Below, piece after piece: positions 37,854 through 46,187 of a stretch of 46,370 nucleotides of DNA. How positions within the stretch are numbered: position 1 is the first letter of the stretch; every line of letters begins with the position of its first letter. Below the pieces are notes generated by a model that saw nothing but the letters and a program-made list of their open reading frames with translations, ran no database searches and was not told the DNA's origin. Both the position numbers and the translations under genes were made by a program. This DNA comes from Mycolicibacillus koreensis (GTDB lineage Bacteria; Actinomycetota; Actinomycetes; Mycobacteriales; Mycobacteriaceae), in contig NZ_NCXO01000035.1 in the NCBI RefSeq assembly GCF_002104795.1, forward strand, positions 1-46,370. Direction: 5' to 3'.

Positions 37854-39254
37854 ATGAGCACTGTGGAGCCCGCGGGCGCCGGAGACACCGCCGCCGACGC
37901 CGTCGCGGAGTTGGTCAGCGCGCTGCCCGACGGCATGGTGGTCACCGACCCGACGATCACCGACGGATACCGCCAGGATCGGGCGTTGGATCCGGCCGCC
38001 GGCACACCGCTGGCGGTGGTCCGGCCGCACCGCACCGAGCAGGTGCAGACGGTGCTGCGCTGGGCCGGCGCCCACCGGATCCCGGTGATCACCCGCGGTG
38101 CCGGAACCGGGCTCTCCGGCGGCGCCACCGCGGTGGACGGCGGAATCGTGCTGTCGACGGAGAAGATGCGCGACATCACCGTCGATCCCGTCACCCGGAC
38201 CGCGGTGTGCCAGCCCGGTCTGCTCAACGCCGAGGTGAAGAAGGCGGTCGCCAAGCACGGCCTGTGGTACCCGCCGGACCCGTCGTCGTTCGAGATCTGC
38301 AGCATCGGGGGCAACATCGCCACCAACGCCGGTGGCTTGTGCTGTGTGAAGTACGGCGTCACCACCGACTACGTGCTGGGCGTGGAGGTGGTGCTGGCCG
38401 ACGGCACCGCGGTGCGTCTCGGGGGTCCGCGGCTCAAGGACGTCGCCGGGTTCTCGCTGACCAAACTGTTCGTCGGCTCCGAGGGCGCGCTCGGCGTGGT
38501 CACCGAGGCCACGCTGCGGTTGCTGCCCGAGCAACCGTCGTCGTGCGTGGTGGTGGCGACGTTCGCCTCGGTGCGCCACGCCTGCGAGGCGGTGCTGGCG
38601 GTGACCGGCCGGATGCGCCCGGCCATGCTGGAGTTCATGGACGCCGCGGCGATCAACGCGGTCGAGGACAAACTGCGGATGGGCCTGGACCGCAAGGCGG
38701 GGGCGATGCTGGTGGCCGCCTCCGACGAACGCGGTGCCGCCGGCGCCGAGGACATCGCGCTGATCGGTTCGGTGTTCACCGAGCACGGCGCCACCGAGGT
38801 CTACTCCACCGACGACCCCACCGAGGGCGAGGAGTTCATCGCCGCTCGCCGCTACGCGATCCCGGCGGTGGAGGCCAAGGGGCCGCTGCTGTTGGAGGAC
38901 GTCGGGGTTCCGCTGCCGGCGCTGGCCGACTTGGTCACCGGGATCGAGGAGATCGCCGCGCAGCAGGACCTGTTGATCTCGGTGATCGCCCACGCCGGGG
39001 ACGGCAACACCCATCCGCTGATCGTGCACGACCCGACCGACCCGGAGAACACCCGCCGCGCCCAGCTCGCCTACGGCCAGATCATGGATCTCGCGCTGTC
39101 GCTGGGCGGCACCATCACCGGCGAACACGGGGTGGGCCGGCTGAAGCGGCCGTGGCTCGGTGATCAGCTCGGCCCGGAGGTGATGGCGCTCAACCAGCGC
39201 ATCAAAGACGCCCTGGACCCGACCGGGATCCTCAACCCGGGAGCGGGCATCTGA
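37854..39254 (+). CDS. FAD-linked oxidase, glycolate/D-lactate dehydrogenase-like (Rv1257c-like)
   Basis: 466 residues. PCMH-type FAD domain at about 45-230 ([38 protein letters not shown]), then the FAD-oxidase C-terminal domain with [31 protein letters not shown] and [10 protein letters not shown]. Such GlcD-type enzymes oxidise 2-hydroxyacids (glycolate, D-lactate, D-2-hydroxyglutarate); the exact substrate is not decidable. Start ATG 37854 with GGAGG. Divergent from udgB; 39 bp upstream of cyp130, which has its own promoter. Confidence 0.93.
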   Translation: MSTVEPAGAGDTAADAVAELVSALPDGMVVTDPTITDGYRQDRALDPAAGTPLAVVRPHRTEQVQTVLRWAGAHRIPVITRGAGTGLSGGATAVDGGIVLSTEKMRDITVDPVTRTAVCQPGLLNAEVKKAVAKHGLWYPPDPSSFEICSIGGNIATNAGGLCCVKYGVTTDYVLGVEVVLADGTAVRLGGPRLKDVAGFSLTKLFVGSEGALGVVTEATLRLLPEQPSSCVVVATFASVRHACEAVLAVTGRMRPAMLEFMDAAAINAVEDKLRMGLDRKAGAMLVAASDERGAAGAEDIALIGSVFTEHGATEVYSTDDPTEGEEFIAARRYAIPAVEAKGPLLLEDVGVPLPALADLVTGIEEIAAQQDLLISVIAHAGDGNTHPLIVHDPTDPENTRRAQLAYGQIMDLALSLGGTITGEHGVGRLKRPWLGDQLGPEVMALNQRIKDALDPTGILNPGAGI

Positions 39255-39258
39255 GGGG

Positions 39259-39287
39259 TTGACACTTTTTATCCTCTGTCCTATTAA
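39259..39287 (+). promoter_or_regulatory. Strong promoter of cyp130 (leaderless)
   Basis: Perfect -35 TTGACA (39259-39264), 17-bp spacer, -10 TATTAA (39282-39287). The start site falls on or next to the A of ATG 39294, so the mRNA would have no leader; no Shine-Dalgarno is present. Two overlapping palindromes cover the -10 and start. Confidence 0.7.
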
Positions 39288-39313
39288 TGAGACATGACAG
39301 CATCATTGTCTCA
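39277..39313. promoter_or_regulatory. Two overlapping palindromes at the cyp130 start (candidate TetR operator)
   Basis: First palindrome 39277-39294: TGTC, then a core around ATTAAT, then GACA, imperfect at two paired positions. Second palindrome 39288-39313: TGAGACA, 12 bp, TGTCTCA, perfect 7-bp arms. They share the central half-site TGAGACA (39288-39294), which spans the predicted transcription start. The natural ligand is the TetR protein encoded directly after cyp130 (inference). Confidence 0.6.
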
Positions 39314-40526
39314 CGTCTTACCGCCGCCGTTTCAGCTGTTCGACGCCGACACCTGGGCGAACCCGTGGCCGACCTACCGGGCGCTGCGCGACCACGAACC
39401 GGTTCACCATGTGACCGACTCCCCCGAGACCCCCGGCGCCGGCGACTATTACGTGTTGTCCCGGCACGCCGACGTGTGGGAGGCCGCGCGTGACCACGAG
39501 ACGTTCTCCTCGGCGCAGGGACTGACCGTCAACTACGGCGAGCTGGACATGATCGGCCTGGCCGACAACCCGCCGATGGTCATGCAGGACCCGCCGCGCC
39601 ACACCGAGTTCCGCAAGCTGGTGGCGCGGGCGTTCACGCCGGCACACGTCGCCGCGCTGGAGGCGACGGTGCGGGACTTCGTGGTGGAGCGCATCGAGGG
39701 GCTGCGCGCCGCCGGGGGCGGGGATCTGGTCACCGAGCTGTTCAAGCCACTGCCGTCGATGGTCGTGGCACATTTCCTGGGGGTCCCCCAGGCCGATCGG
39801 GCTCAGTTCGACGGCTGGACCGATGCGATCGTCGCGGCGACCACCCGCCCCGACGGGGTGGCCAGCGCCAGCGGCGCCGTCGGCGAGATGATGGGCTACT
39901 TCACCGGGCTGATCGACCGGCGCCGCACCGACGCCGGTGACGACACGATCTCGCATCTGGTCGCCGCCGGGGTGGGTGCTGACCCCGACGACCACGCCGG
40001 GGTGTTCTCGATCCTGGCGTTCGCCTTCACCATGGTCACCGGCGGCAACGACACCACCACCGGAATGCTGGGCGGCTCGGCGCAACTGCTGCACGCCCAC
40101 CCCGACCAGCGGCGCCGACTCGTCGATGATCCGTCGGCGATCCGCGACGCGGTCGAGGAGTTGTTGCGGCTGACCTCGCCGGTGCAGGGACTGTGCCGCA
40201 CCGCGACCCGCGATGTCACCATCGAGAACACCACGATCCCGGCGGGGCGCAAAGTGCTGCTGCTCTACGCCTCGGCCAACCGCGACCAGCGGCGTTTCGG
40301 CCCCGACGCCGAGGACCTCGACGTGACGCGCAAACCCACCCAGATCCTGAGTTTCGGCTACGGCGCGCACCACTGCATCGGCAATCAGGCCGCCCGGATG
40401 CAATCTCGGGTGGCGTTGGAGGAGCTGCTGGCCCGCTGCCCGGAGTTCACCGTCGACGAGTCCGGCATCGAGTGGGCCGGCGGCAGCTATGTGCGCCGCC
40501 CGCTGTCGGTGCCGTTCACCCCGTGA
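39294..40526 (+). CDS. cyp130: Cytochrome P450 (CYP130-like)
   Basis: 410 residues. I-helix oxygen-binding string [12 protein letters not shown], the ExxR motif in VEELLRL, and the heme loop [15 protein letters not shown] with the axial Cys at 361. It is a soluble class I enzyme needing ferredoxin and a reductase, neither encoded nearby. Position and sequence fit M. tuberculosis CYP130 (Rv1256c), which binds azoles and can N-demethylate arylamines; its natural substrate is unknown. Co-transcribed with the TetR gene (TGATG overlap). Confidence 0.93.
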   Translation: MTASLSHVLPPPFQLFDADTWANPWPTYRALRDHEPVHHVTDSPETPGAGDYYVLSRHADVWEAARDHETFSSAQGLTVNYGELDMIGLADNPPMVMQDPPRHTEFRKLVARAFTPAHVAALEATVRDFVVERIEGLRAAGGGDLVTELFKPLPSMVVAHFLGVPQADRAQFDGWTDAIVAATTRPDGVASASGAVGEMMGYFTGLIDRRRTDAGDDTISHLVAAGVGADPDDHAGVFSILAFAFTMVTGGNDTTTGMLGGSAQLLHAHPDQRRRLVDDPSAIRDAVEELLRLTSPVQGLCRTATRDVTIENTTIPAGRKVLLLYASANRDQRRFGPDAEDLDVTRKPTQILSFGYGAHHCIGNQAARMQSRVALEELLARCPEFTVDESGIEWAGGSYVRRPLSVPFTP

Positions 40527-41125
40527 TGGGCGACGCTTCCGGCCCCCGGGGCTGGCTGGCCGATCAGCGCAGCGAGGTGGCCGCCGAACGCATCCTGGAC
40601 GCCGCCGAGACGTTGTTCGCCCACCACGACCCCGAGACCGTCGGGATGAACGAGATCGCCCGGGCCGCAGGGTGTTCGCGCGCCACCCTCTACCGCTACT
40701 TCGACAATCGGGAGGCTTTGCACCGGGCCTATGTGCACCGGCAGGCCCGATCACTCGACCGCCTGCTCGCCGAACGCCTCGCCGGGATCAGCGACCCCCA
40801 GACCCGGTTGGTCACCGGTATGACCGAGGCGATCGCACTGGTGCGCGCCAATCCCGCGCTGAGTTCCTGGTTCGCGCGCACCGGGCCCCTGGGCGGGGAG
40901 ATGGCCGACCGCTCCGAGGTGATCATCGCGATGGTCGCCGCGTTCCTGGAAAGCGTGCAGCCGGACGCCGATCCGGGCCGGCCCAGCGTCGAACGCCGCG
41001 CCCGCTGGGTGGTGCGGGTGCTGACGTCGCTGCTGGTCTTTCCCGGCGGCGACGACGCCGAGGAGACCGCGATGCTGACCGATTTCGTGGCGCCGCTGGT
41101 GGTGTCACCGGCCCGGCGCAGTTAG
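40526..41125 (+). CDS. TetR-family transcriptional regulator (Rv1255c-like)
   Basis: 199 residues from ATG 40526, which shares one base with the cyp130 stop; GTG 40523 is an in-frame alternative. N-terminal helix-turn-helix EIARAAGCSRATLYRYFDNREAL (about 36-58), followed by an all-helical ligand-binding domain. Probably autoregulates the cyp130-tetR operon through the palindromes before cyp130, with release by a P450 substrate or product (inference). Its end overlaps the converging acyltransferase by 4 bp. Confidence 0.92.
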   Translation: MGDASGPRGWLADQRSEVAAERILDAAETLFAHHDPETVGMNEIARAAGCSRATLYRYFDNREALHRAYVHRQARSLDRLLAERLAGISDPQTRLVTGMTEAIALVRANPALSSWFARTGPLGGEMADRSEVIIAMVAAFLESVQPDADPGRPSVERRARWVVRVLTSLLVFPGGDDAEETAMLTDFVAPLVVSPARRS

Positions 41126-42303
41126 GCCCGGGACTCCTCGCGGCGGGCACGGCGCCGGGCGGGCAGATCCCAGGTGAGGTAGTGCAGCAGCCAGGCCAGC
41201 GGCACCGTCATCACCACGGTGACCGCGAACAGCCCCCACATCGATCCGGTCCAGATCCGCCAGTGCAGCACGTCCACCATGGCGATCTCGATCAGCACCA
41301 TGTGGATGAGGAACATCTCGTAGGAGATCTCCCCGAGCCACACCATCGGTCGGGTGCCCAACACCCAGGCGTACCAGCCGCGGTCCCCCAGCGCCAACGG
41401 GGCGACGGCCAGCGCGGCGATCACCGCGTAGAACACCACTTTGACCAACGCCTGGGCCAGTTCCCGCGGTGTCGTCGTCGGCTCCCCGGCGACCGGTGTG
41501 GAGGCGATGGCGTAGCAGATCACCGCGAGCGGGATGACCGCAAACCCGTACGCCCGAACGTTGAGGGCCTGCAGCACCGTCAACGTCATGCCACCGACGA
41601 ACCACATCAGATACGCCGGCGGCCACAACCGCGCACCGTCGGGTAGCCCCTCGACGGTGTGCACGAGGATCAGCCAGGCCGGGCTGATCGCCGCCGCGAC
41701 CGCCAGACCGGCCAACAGCCGATAAGGACGCCACTGTCGCCGGCACAACAGCACCAACAACACGTACGCCAAAAACGGCAACGCGATGTAGAAGCCGACT
41801 TCGACAGCGAGACTCCACATCTGGGTCAGGCCCTGATGCAGATAGGAGTACACGTAGTTGTCGGTGTAGATCTGGGTCAACGTCAGGTTGCGGAAAAGCC
41901 CAGTCACGGTGTGGCCGGGATTCGGCTCGACGGCGCGGAAATGGTAGACGGCGTAGGCCGCGAGCACGGTGACGACGTAGGCGGGCATGATGCGCCGGAT
42001 CCGGTGGCGGGTGTAGCGCAGCAGCGACGGGCCCGGCCTGCCCTTGCGGCTGGCCTGCACCCAGGGCCGAAACAGCAGGAACCCGGAGAGCACGAAGAAG
42101 ATCGGGACACCGATCTCGGTGCGCGACCAAAACGACCCGAAGTAGCCTTCGGGATATTTTCCGGTGGTGAACGCCGCATGGGTGACCATCACCAACAGGG
42201 CGGCGACCGCACGGATCCCGGTGAGGGACTCGACCCGGTAGGTGCTGCCGCTGGGGATCTGCTCGAGCCCGCCCTGCACGGGCATGTCACGCGAGACGGT
42301 CAT
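41122..42303 (-). CDS. Membrane acyltransferase, AT3 family (Rv1254-like)
   Basis: 393 residues with about ten transmembrane segments. The AT3 signature lies in LTGIRAVAALLVMVTHAAF with the likely catalytic H42, followed by IFFVLSGFLLFRPW. Such proteins acylate sugars, lipids or antibiotics across the membrane using cytosolic acyl-CoA. Acceptor unknown; cell-envelope glycolipids are plausible. Its ATG overlaps the stop of deaD as ATGA, so translation is coupled to an RNA helicase, an odd pairing. Confidence 0.9.
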   Translation of the reverse strand: MTVSRDMPVQGGLEQIPSGSTYRVESLTGIRAVAALLVMVTHAAFTTGKYPEGYFGSFWSRTEIGVPIFFVLSGFLLFRPWVQASRKGRPGPSLLRYTRHRIRRIMPAYVVTVLAAYAVYHFRAVEPNPGHTVTGLFRNLTLTQIYTDNYVYSYLHQGLTQMWSLAVEVGFYIALPFLAYVLLVLLCRRQWRPYRLLAGLAVAAAISPAWLILVHTVEGLPDGARLWPPAYLMWFVGGMTLTVLQALNVRAYGFAVIPLAVICYAIASTPVAGEPTTTPRELAQALVKVVFYAVIAALAVAPLALGDRGWYAWVLGTRPMVWLGEISYEMFLIHMVLIEIAMVDVLHWRIWTGSMWGLFAVTVVMTVPLAWLLHYLTWDLPARRRARREESRA

Positions 42304-44054
42304 TCGGTGTGTTTCCGGCGCGGTTTCGCCGGGTCACGACGACCCGCCTTTCCCTGCGCGCGGTCGGGTTGCAGATTGATCAGCACTCCCGAGATGCGGG
42401 TGTTCTCCAACGCCTTGACCGTTTGTTGTGGCAGCTTCGCCGGCAGCTCCACCAACGAGAAGTTGGGGTGGATGCTGATGTGGCCGAAGTCGCTGCGCTG
42501 CAATCCACCCTCGTTGGCGATGGCGCCGACGATCGCCCCCGGTCCGATCTTGTGGCGTTTGCCCACCGCGATCCGGTAGGTGGCAAAACCTGACCGCGGT
42601 CCGCCGCTGCGCGCGTTCTTGCTGTCCCGCTCGGGCTTTCGGTCGCGACGCTCACGGCGTTTCTCCGGCGGCGGTTCGACCATCAAGAACTCGTCACCGT
42701 TGCGGGACTGCAGCGCCAACGCGGCGGCGATGTCGGCCAGCGGGACGTCGTGGTCGCGTTCGTAGTCCTCGATGAGGCTGCGGAACAGGTCCATCCCCGG
42801 CGCGCTGAGCGTGTCGGTGATGGAATCGCGGAACTTGGCCACTCGTTGCGCGTTGACGTCCTCGACGGTGGGCAACTGCGCTTCGGTGAGTTTTTGGCGG
42901 GTGGCCTTCTCGATCGCCTTGAGCAGGTGGCGTTCCCGTGGCGAGACGAACAGCAGCGCAGCACCTGCCCGCCCGGCCCGCCCGGTGCGCCCGATGCGGT
43001 GCACATAGGACTCGGTGTCGTGCGGGATGTCGTAGTTGAGCACATGCGAGATGCGTTCGACGTCGAGTCCGCGCGCGGCCACGTCGGTGGCGACCAGGAT
43101 GTCGAGGGTGCCGTCTTTGAGCGCGCTGATCGTGCGTTCCCGCTGAGCCTGGGCGATATCGCCGTTGATGGCGGCGGCGGCGAGCCCGCGGGCCCGCAAC
43201 TTCTCGGCGACCTCCTCGGTGGCCTGTTTGGTGCGGACGAACACGATCATCGCCTCAAACGGCTCGACCTCCAGCACCCGGGTCAGCGCATCCATTTTGC
43301 GGGGTCCGGAGACCTGGATGTAGCGCTGGGTGATGTTCTCCGCCGTGGCGGTTTTCGCCTTGACGGTGACCTCGACCGGGTCGTGCAGGTATTTCGCGGT
43401 GATGGAACGGATCGCCCGCGGCATGGTCGCCGAGAACAGCGCCACCTGCCGGTATTCGGGGGTGTCGGCGAGGATGCGTTCGACGTCCTCGGCGAAGCCC
43501 ATCTGCAGCATCTCGTCGGCTTCGTCGAGCACCAGGTAGTCCACACGGGACAGGTCCAGCGTGCCGCGCTCGAGGTGGTCGATGACGCGGCCCGGCGTGC
43601 CGACCACCACCTGGGCGCCGCGGCGCAGCCCCGCCAACTGCACCCCGTAGGAGGAACCGCCGTAGATCGGGAGCACGTTGAGTCCGGGCAGGTGCGCGCC
43701 GTAGCGGCTGAACGCCTCGGCGACCTGCAACGCCAACTCGCGGGTGGGGGCGAGCACCAGCGCCTGGGTGGTCTTGGCGGCGGTGTCGATCTTGGACAGG
43801 ATCGGGGTGGCGAACGCCGCGGTCTTGCCGGTGCCGGTCTGGGCCAGCCCGACCACGTCGGAGCCGGCCATCAGCGCCGGGATCGTGGCTTCCTGGATCG
43901 CCGACGGCGACTCGTAGCCGACGTCGGTGACCGCCTGCAGCACCGCGGGGTGCAGGGTCAAGTCGGCGAAGGTCACCAGCGGTGGCGACTCGGCGCCCGG
44001 ATCGGTCGCGCTCGACTCGGAATCGGGGGTTTCGGCACTGTCGGGGGAGGTCAT
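42300..44054 (-). CDS. deaD: DEAD-box RNA helicase
   Basis: 584 residues. The motifs run in order: Q motif (YESPSAIQEATIP), AQTGTGKT, PTRELALQ, TPGRVIDH, VLDEADEML, FSATMP, ARGLDVERI, HRIGRTGRAG. A charged linker (about 475-500, rich in Arg, Lys, Glu) leads to a DbpA-like RNA-binding domain (FATYRIAVGKRHKIGPGAIVGAI) and a basic tail. Expected roles are ribosome assembly, RNA turnover and cold growth. TAGACT lies 10 nt before ATG 44054. Corresponds to Rv1253. Confidence 0.95.
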   Translation of the reverse strand: MTSPDSAETPDSESSATDPGAESPPLVTFADLTLHPAVLQAVTDVGYESPSAIQEATIPALMAGSDVVGLAQTGTGKTAAFATPILSKIDTAAKTTQALVLAPTRELALQVAEAFSRYGAHLPGLNVLPIYGGSSYGVQLAGLRRGAQVVVGTPGRVIDHLERGTLDLSRVDYLVLDEADEMLQMGFAEDVERILADTPEYRQVALFSATMPRAIRSITAKYLHDPVEVTVKAKTATAENITQRYIQVSGPRKMDALTRVLEVEPFEAMIVFVRTKQATEEVAEKLRARGLAAAAINGDIAQAQRERTISALKDGTLDILVATDVAARGLDVERISHVLNYDIPHDTESYVHRIGRTGRAGRAGAALLFVSPRERHLLKAIEKATRQKLTEAQLPTVEDVNAQRVAKFRDSITDTLSAPGMDLFRSLIEDYERDHDVPLADIAAALALQSRNGDEFLMVEPPPEKRRERRDRKPERDSKNARSGGPRSGFATYRIAVGKRHKIGPGAIVGAIANEGGLQRSDFGHISIHPNFSLVELPAKLPQQTVKALENTRISGVLINLQPDRAQGKAGRRDPAKPRRKHTE

Positions 44055-44064
44055 GGCGTCTTGC

Positions 44065-44070
44065 AGTCTA
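44065..44070 (-). promoter_or_regulatory. Candidate -10 for deaD
   Basis: TAGACT on the minus strand, 10 nt before the ATG, predicting a leader of only a few bases. No -35 seen. Confidence 0.4.
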
Positions 44071-44184
44071 CGGGCATGCGGGGGCCGCGGTGACCGTCGC
44101 CGTCGGCGCCGATCGGCGTTCGATTGTGGCGATCACCACCGACCGGTGAGGCCGCGCCTCCCGCCTCCGGCGCGGCGGGGCCGG

Positions 44185-44190
44185 TACGGT
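44185..44190 (+). promoter_or_regulatory. Candidate -10 for lprE
   Basis: TACGGT followed by exactly 7 nt and GTG 44198, the same arrangement as at the HIT gene. The earlier in-frame GTG at 44189 overlaps this hexamer, so 44198 is the better start. Confidence 0.5.
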
Positions 44191-44197
44191 GCCCTCT

Positions 44198-44785
44198 GTG
44201 GTGAGTGCGGGCAGACCCTCCCGGTGGATTGTCGTGGGGCCGAGCATGGTCCTGCTGGCGTGCGGCCTGGCCGCGTGCGGGTCCGGTGACTCCACCGTCG
44301 CGAAGACCCCCACCCCGACCACCACGATCGCCGACCCGGCGACCGAGACACCGACCGTCGCGTCGTCGGCGCCACCGTCGAGCAGTCCCCCGCCCGGCCC
44401 GGTCGACCCGTGTGCGGTGAACCTGGCCGCGCCCACCGTGGCGCGCGCTGTCTCGGAGTTGCCGCGCGATCCGCGCAGTGGGCAACCGTGGAACCCCGAA
44501 CCGTTGGGCGGCAACTACAACGAGTGCGCCCAACTGTCAGCGGTGATCGTGGCCGCCAACACCAACGCCGAGCATCCCAACACCCGGGCGGTCATGTTCC
44601 ACCTCGGCAAGTTCATCCCCGAGGGGGTGCCCGACACGTACGGCTTCACCGGCATCGACACCGCGCAGTGCACCGGCGACACCGTGGCACTGACGTACTC
44701 GACGGGCCTGGAGGGGCTCGACAGCGTGGTGAAGTTCCGCTGGAACGGCAACGGGGTGGAACTGATCGCCAACAGCGTGCGCTGA
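44198..44785 (+). CDS. lprE: Lipoprotein LprE
   Basis: 195 residues from GTG 44198; nearby GTGs at 44189 and 44201 are alternatives. Lipobox GLAAC with lipidated Cys27, then a Thr/Pro/Ser-rich spacer (about 30-68) and the LppP/LprE domain with DPCAVNLAAP, ELPRDPRSGQPWNPEPLGGNYNECAQLSA and the closing VVKFRWNGNGVELI. Exported, membrane-anchored. M. tuberculosis LprE (Rv1252c) has been linked to immune modulation, but biochemical function is unknown. Divergent from deaD. Confidence 0.92.
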   Translation: MVSAGRPSRWIVVGPSMVLLACGLAACGSGDSTVAKTPTPTTTIADPATETPTVASSAPPSSSPPPGPVDPCAVNLAAPTVARAVSELPRDPRSGQPWNPEPLGGNYNECAQLSAVIVAANTNAEHPNTRAVMFHLGKFIPEGVPDTYGFTGIDTAQCTGDTVALTYSTGLEGLDSVVKFRWNGNGVELIANSVR

Positions 44786-44814
44786 GCGCCGCGCCGTTGT
44801 GATAGACCGGCGAG

Positions 44815-46173
44815 GTGAGCGTCTCGCTGGCGAAGCGGCTGCGGTCGGTGGTCGGCTCCGAGCATGTGAGCACCGACGCCGCTGTGCTCGCCGCCCGCAG
44901 CGTCGACTACACCGGCCGCTACCGCGGTCGGGCCTGCGCCCTGGTGCGTCCGGGTTCGGCCGCCGAGGTCGCCGCTGTGCTGCAGGTCTGTCTGCAGGCC
45001 GGCGCCCACGTCACCGTGCAGGGTGGGCGCACCTCGCTGGTTGCCGGCACCGTGCCGCGCCACGACGACGTGCTGTTGGCGACCGACCGGCTCACCGGGA
45101 TCGGCGCGGTGGATCCGACCGAGCGGCGGGTGAGCGTGGGCGCGGGGGTGCCGTTGGCGGTGCTGCAGCAGAGCGCGGCTGCCGCCGGGCTGCTGTTCGG
45201 GGTGGATCTGGCCGCTCGTGACACCGCCACGGTCGGCGGCATGGCCGCCACCAATGCCGGGGGCCTGCACACCATCCGCTACGGCACCATGGGCGAGCAG
45301 GTGCTGGGCCTGCAGGTGGCGCTGCCCGACGCCACGTTGCTGCGCCGCCACAGCCGGGTGCGACGCGACAACACCGGCTATGACCTGCCGGCGCTGTTCG
45401 TCGGCGCCGAGGGCACCCTGGGGGTGATCACCGACCTGGAGGTCCGGTTGCACCGGCCGGCGCGGCACCGGGTCACCGCGGTCTGCGGCTTCACCGAGTT
45501 GGCCGCCCTCGTCGACGCCGGACGGATCTTCGCCGACCTCGACGGGGTCGCCGCGTTGGAGGTGATCGACGGGGCGGCTCTGGTGCTCACCGATGAGTAT
45601 CAGGGGGTGCCTGCCCCGGTCGAGGGCACCTGGCTTCTGCTGGTGGAGGTGGCCGCCGACCACGATCCCACCGCGGCACTCGGCGAGGCCCTGGCCGCGG
45701 TACGCCCCTGCGCCGAGCCCGCGGTCGCCGTCGACGCCGCGGCGCGCCATCGGCTGTGGCGGACCCGCGAGGCGATCACCGACATCCTGGGGGTGTTCGG
45801 CCCGCCGTTGAAATTCGATGTGTCGTTGCCGCTGGAGGAGATCGCCGGGTTCACCTCCCGCGCCGCCGCGGTGATCGCCGAGCACGCCCCCGCGGCGATC
45901 CCGGTGCTCTTCGGTCATCTCGGCGAGGGCAACCTGCACCTCAATGTGCTGCGCTGCGAGCTCACCGAGGACCGTGAGCATCGCCTCGATGCGGCCATGA
46001 TGGAGCTGATCACCGGCTGCGGCGGCAACGTCAGCTCCGAGCACGGGGTGGGGGTACGCAAACGGGAGTTTCTTCCGATGTCGCGCGGGCCCGCCGACAT
46101 CGCGGCGATGCGCACCCTGAAGGCCGCCTTCGATCCCACCGGCTATCTCAACAGCGCGGTGCTGTTCGGCTGA
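44815..46173 (+). CDS. FAD-binding oxidase (D-2-hydroxyacid dehydrogenase-like), second in window
   Basis: 452 residues from GTG 44815. PCMH FAD domain (VTVQGGRTSLVAG, TVGGMAATNAGGLHTIRYG) and C-terminal FAD-oxidase domain (LFGHLGEGNLHLNVLRCE, NVSSEHGVGVRKREF, FDPTGYLNSAVLFG). The FGHLGEGNLHLN string is typical of the D-2-hydroxyglutarate/D-lactate dehydrogenase group. It is a diverged paralogue of the enzyme at 37854, not a recent copy. I do not recall an equivalent beside lprE in M. tuberculosis. Confidence 0.92.
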   Translation: MSVSLAKRLRSVVGSEHVSTDAAVLAARSVDYTGRYRGRACALVRPGSAAEVAAVLQVCLQAGAHVTVQGGRTSLVAGTVPRHDDVLLATDRLTGIGAVDPTERRVSVGAGVPLAVLQQSAAAAGLLFGVDLAARDTATVGGMAATNAGGLHTIRYGTMGEQVLGLQVALPDATLLRRHSRVRRDNTGYDLPALFVGAEGTLGVITDLEVRLHRPARHRVTAVCGFTELAALVDAGRIFADLDGVAALEVIDGAALVLTDEYQGVPAPVEGTWLLLVEVAADHDPTAALGEALAAVRPCAEPAVAVDAAARHRLWRTREAITDILGVFGPPLKFDVSLPLEEIAGFTSRAAAVIAEHAPAAIPVLFGHLGEGNLHLNVLRCELTEDREHRLDAAMMELITGCGGNVSSEHGVGVRKREFLPMSRGPADIAAMRTLKAAFDPTGYLNSAVLFG

Positions 46174-46187
46174 GCGGGGCGCTGTGA

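Noticed and set aside
37773..39128. Long upstream extension of the udgB frame to 39128
   Set aside because: It runs antisense through the FAD oxidase. The known UdgB N-terminus is reached at GTG 37772.
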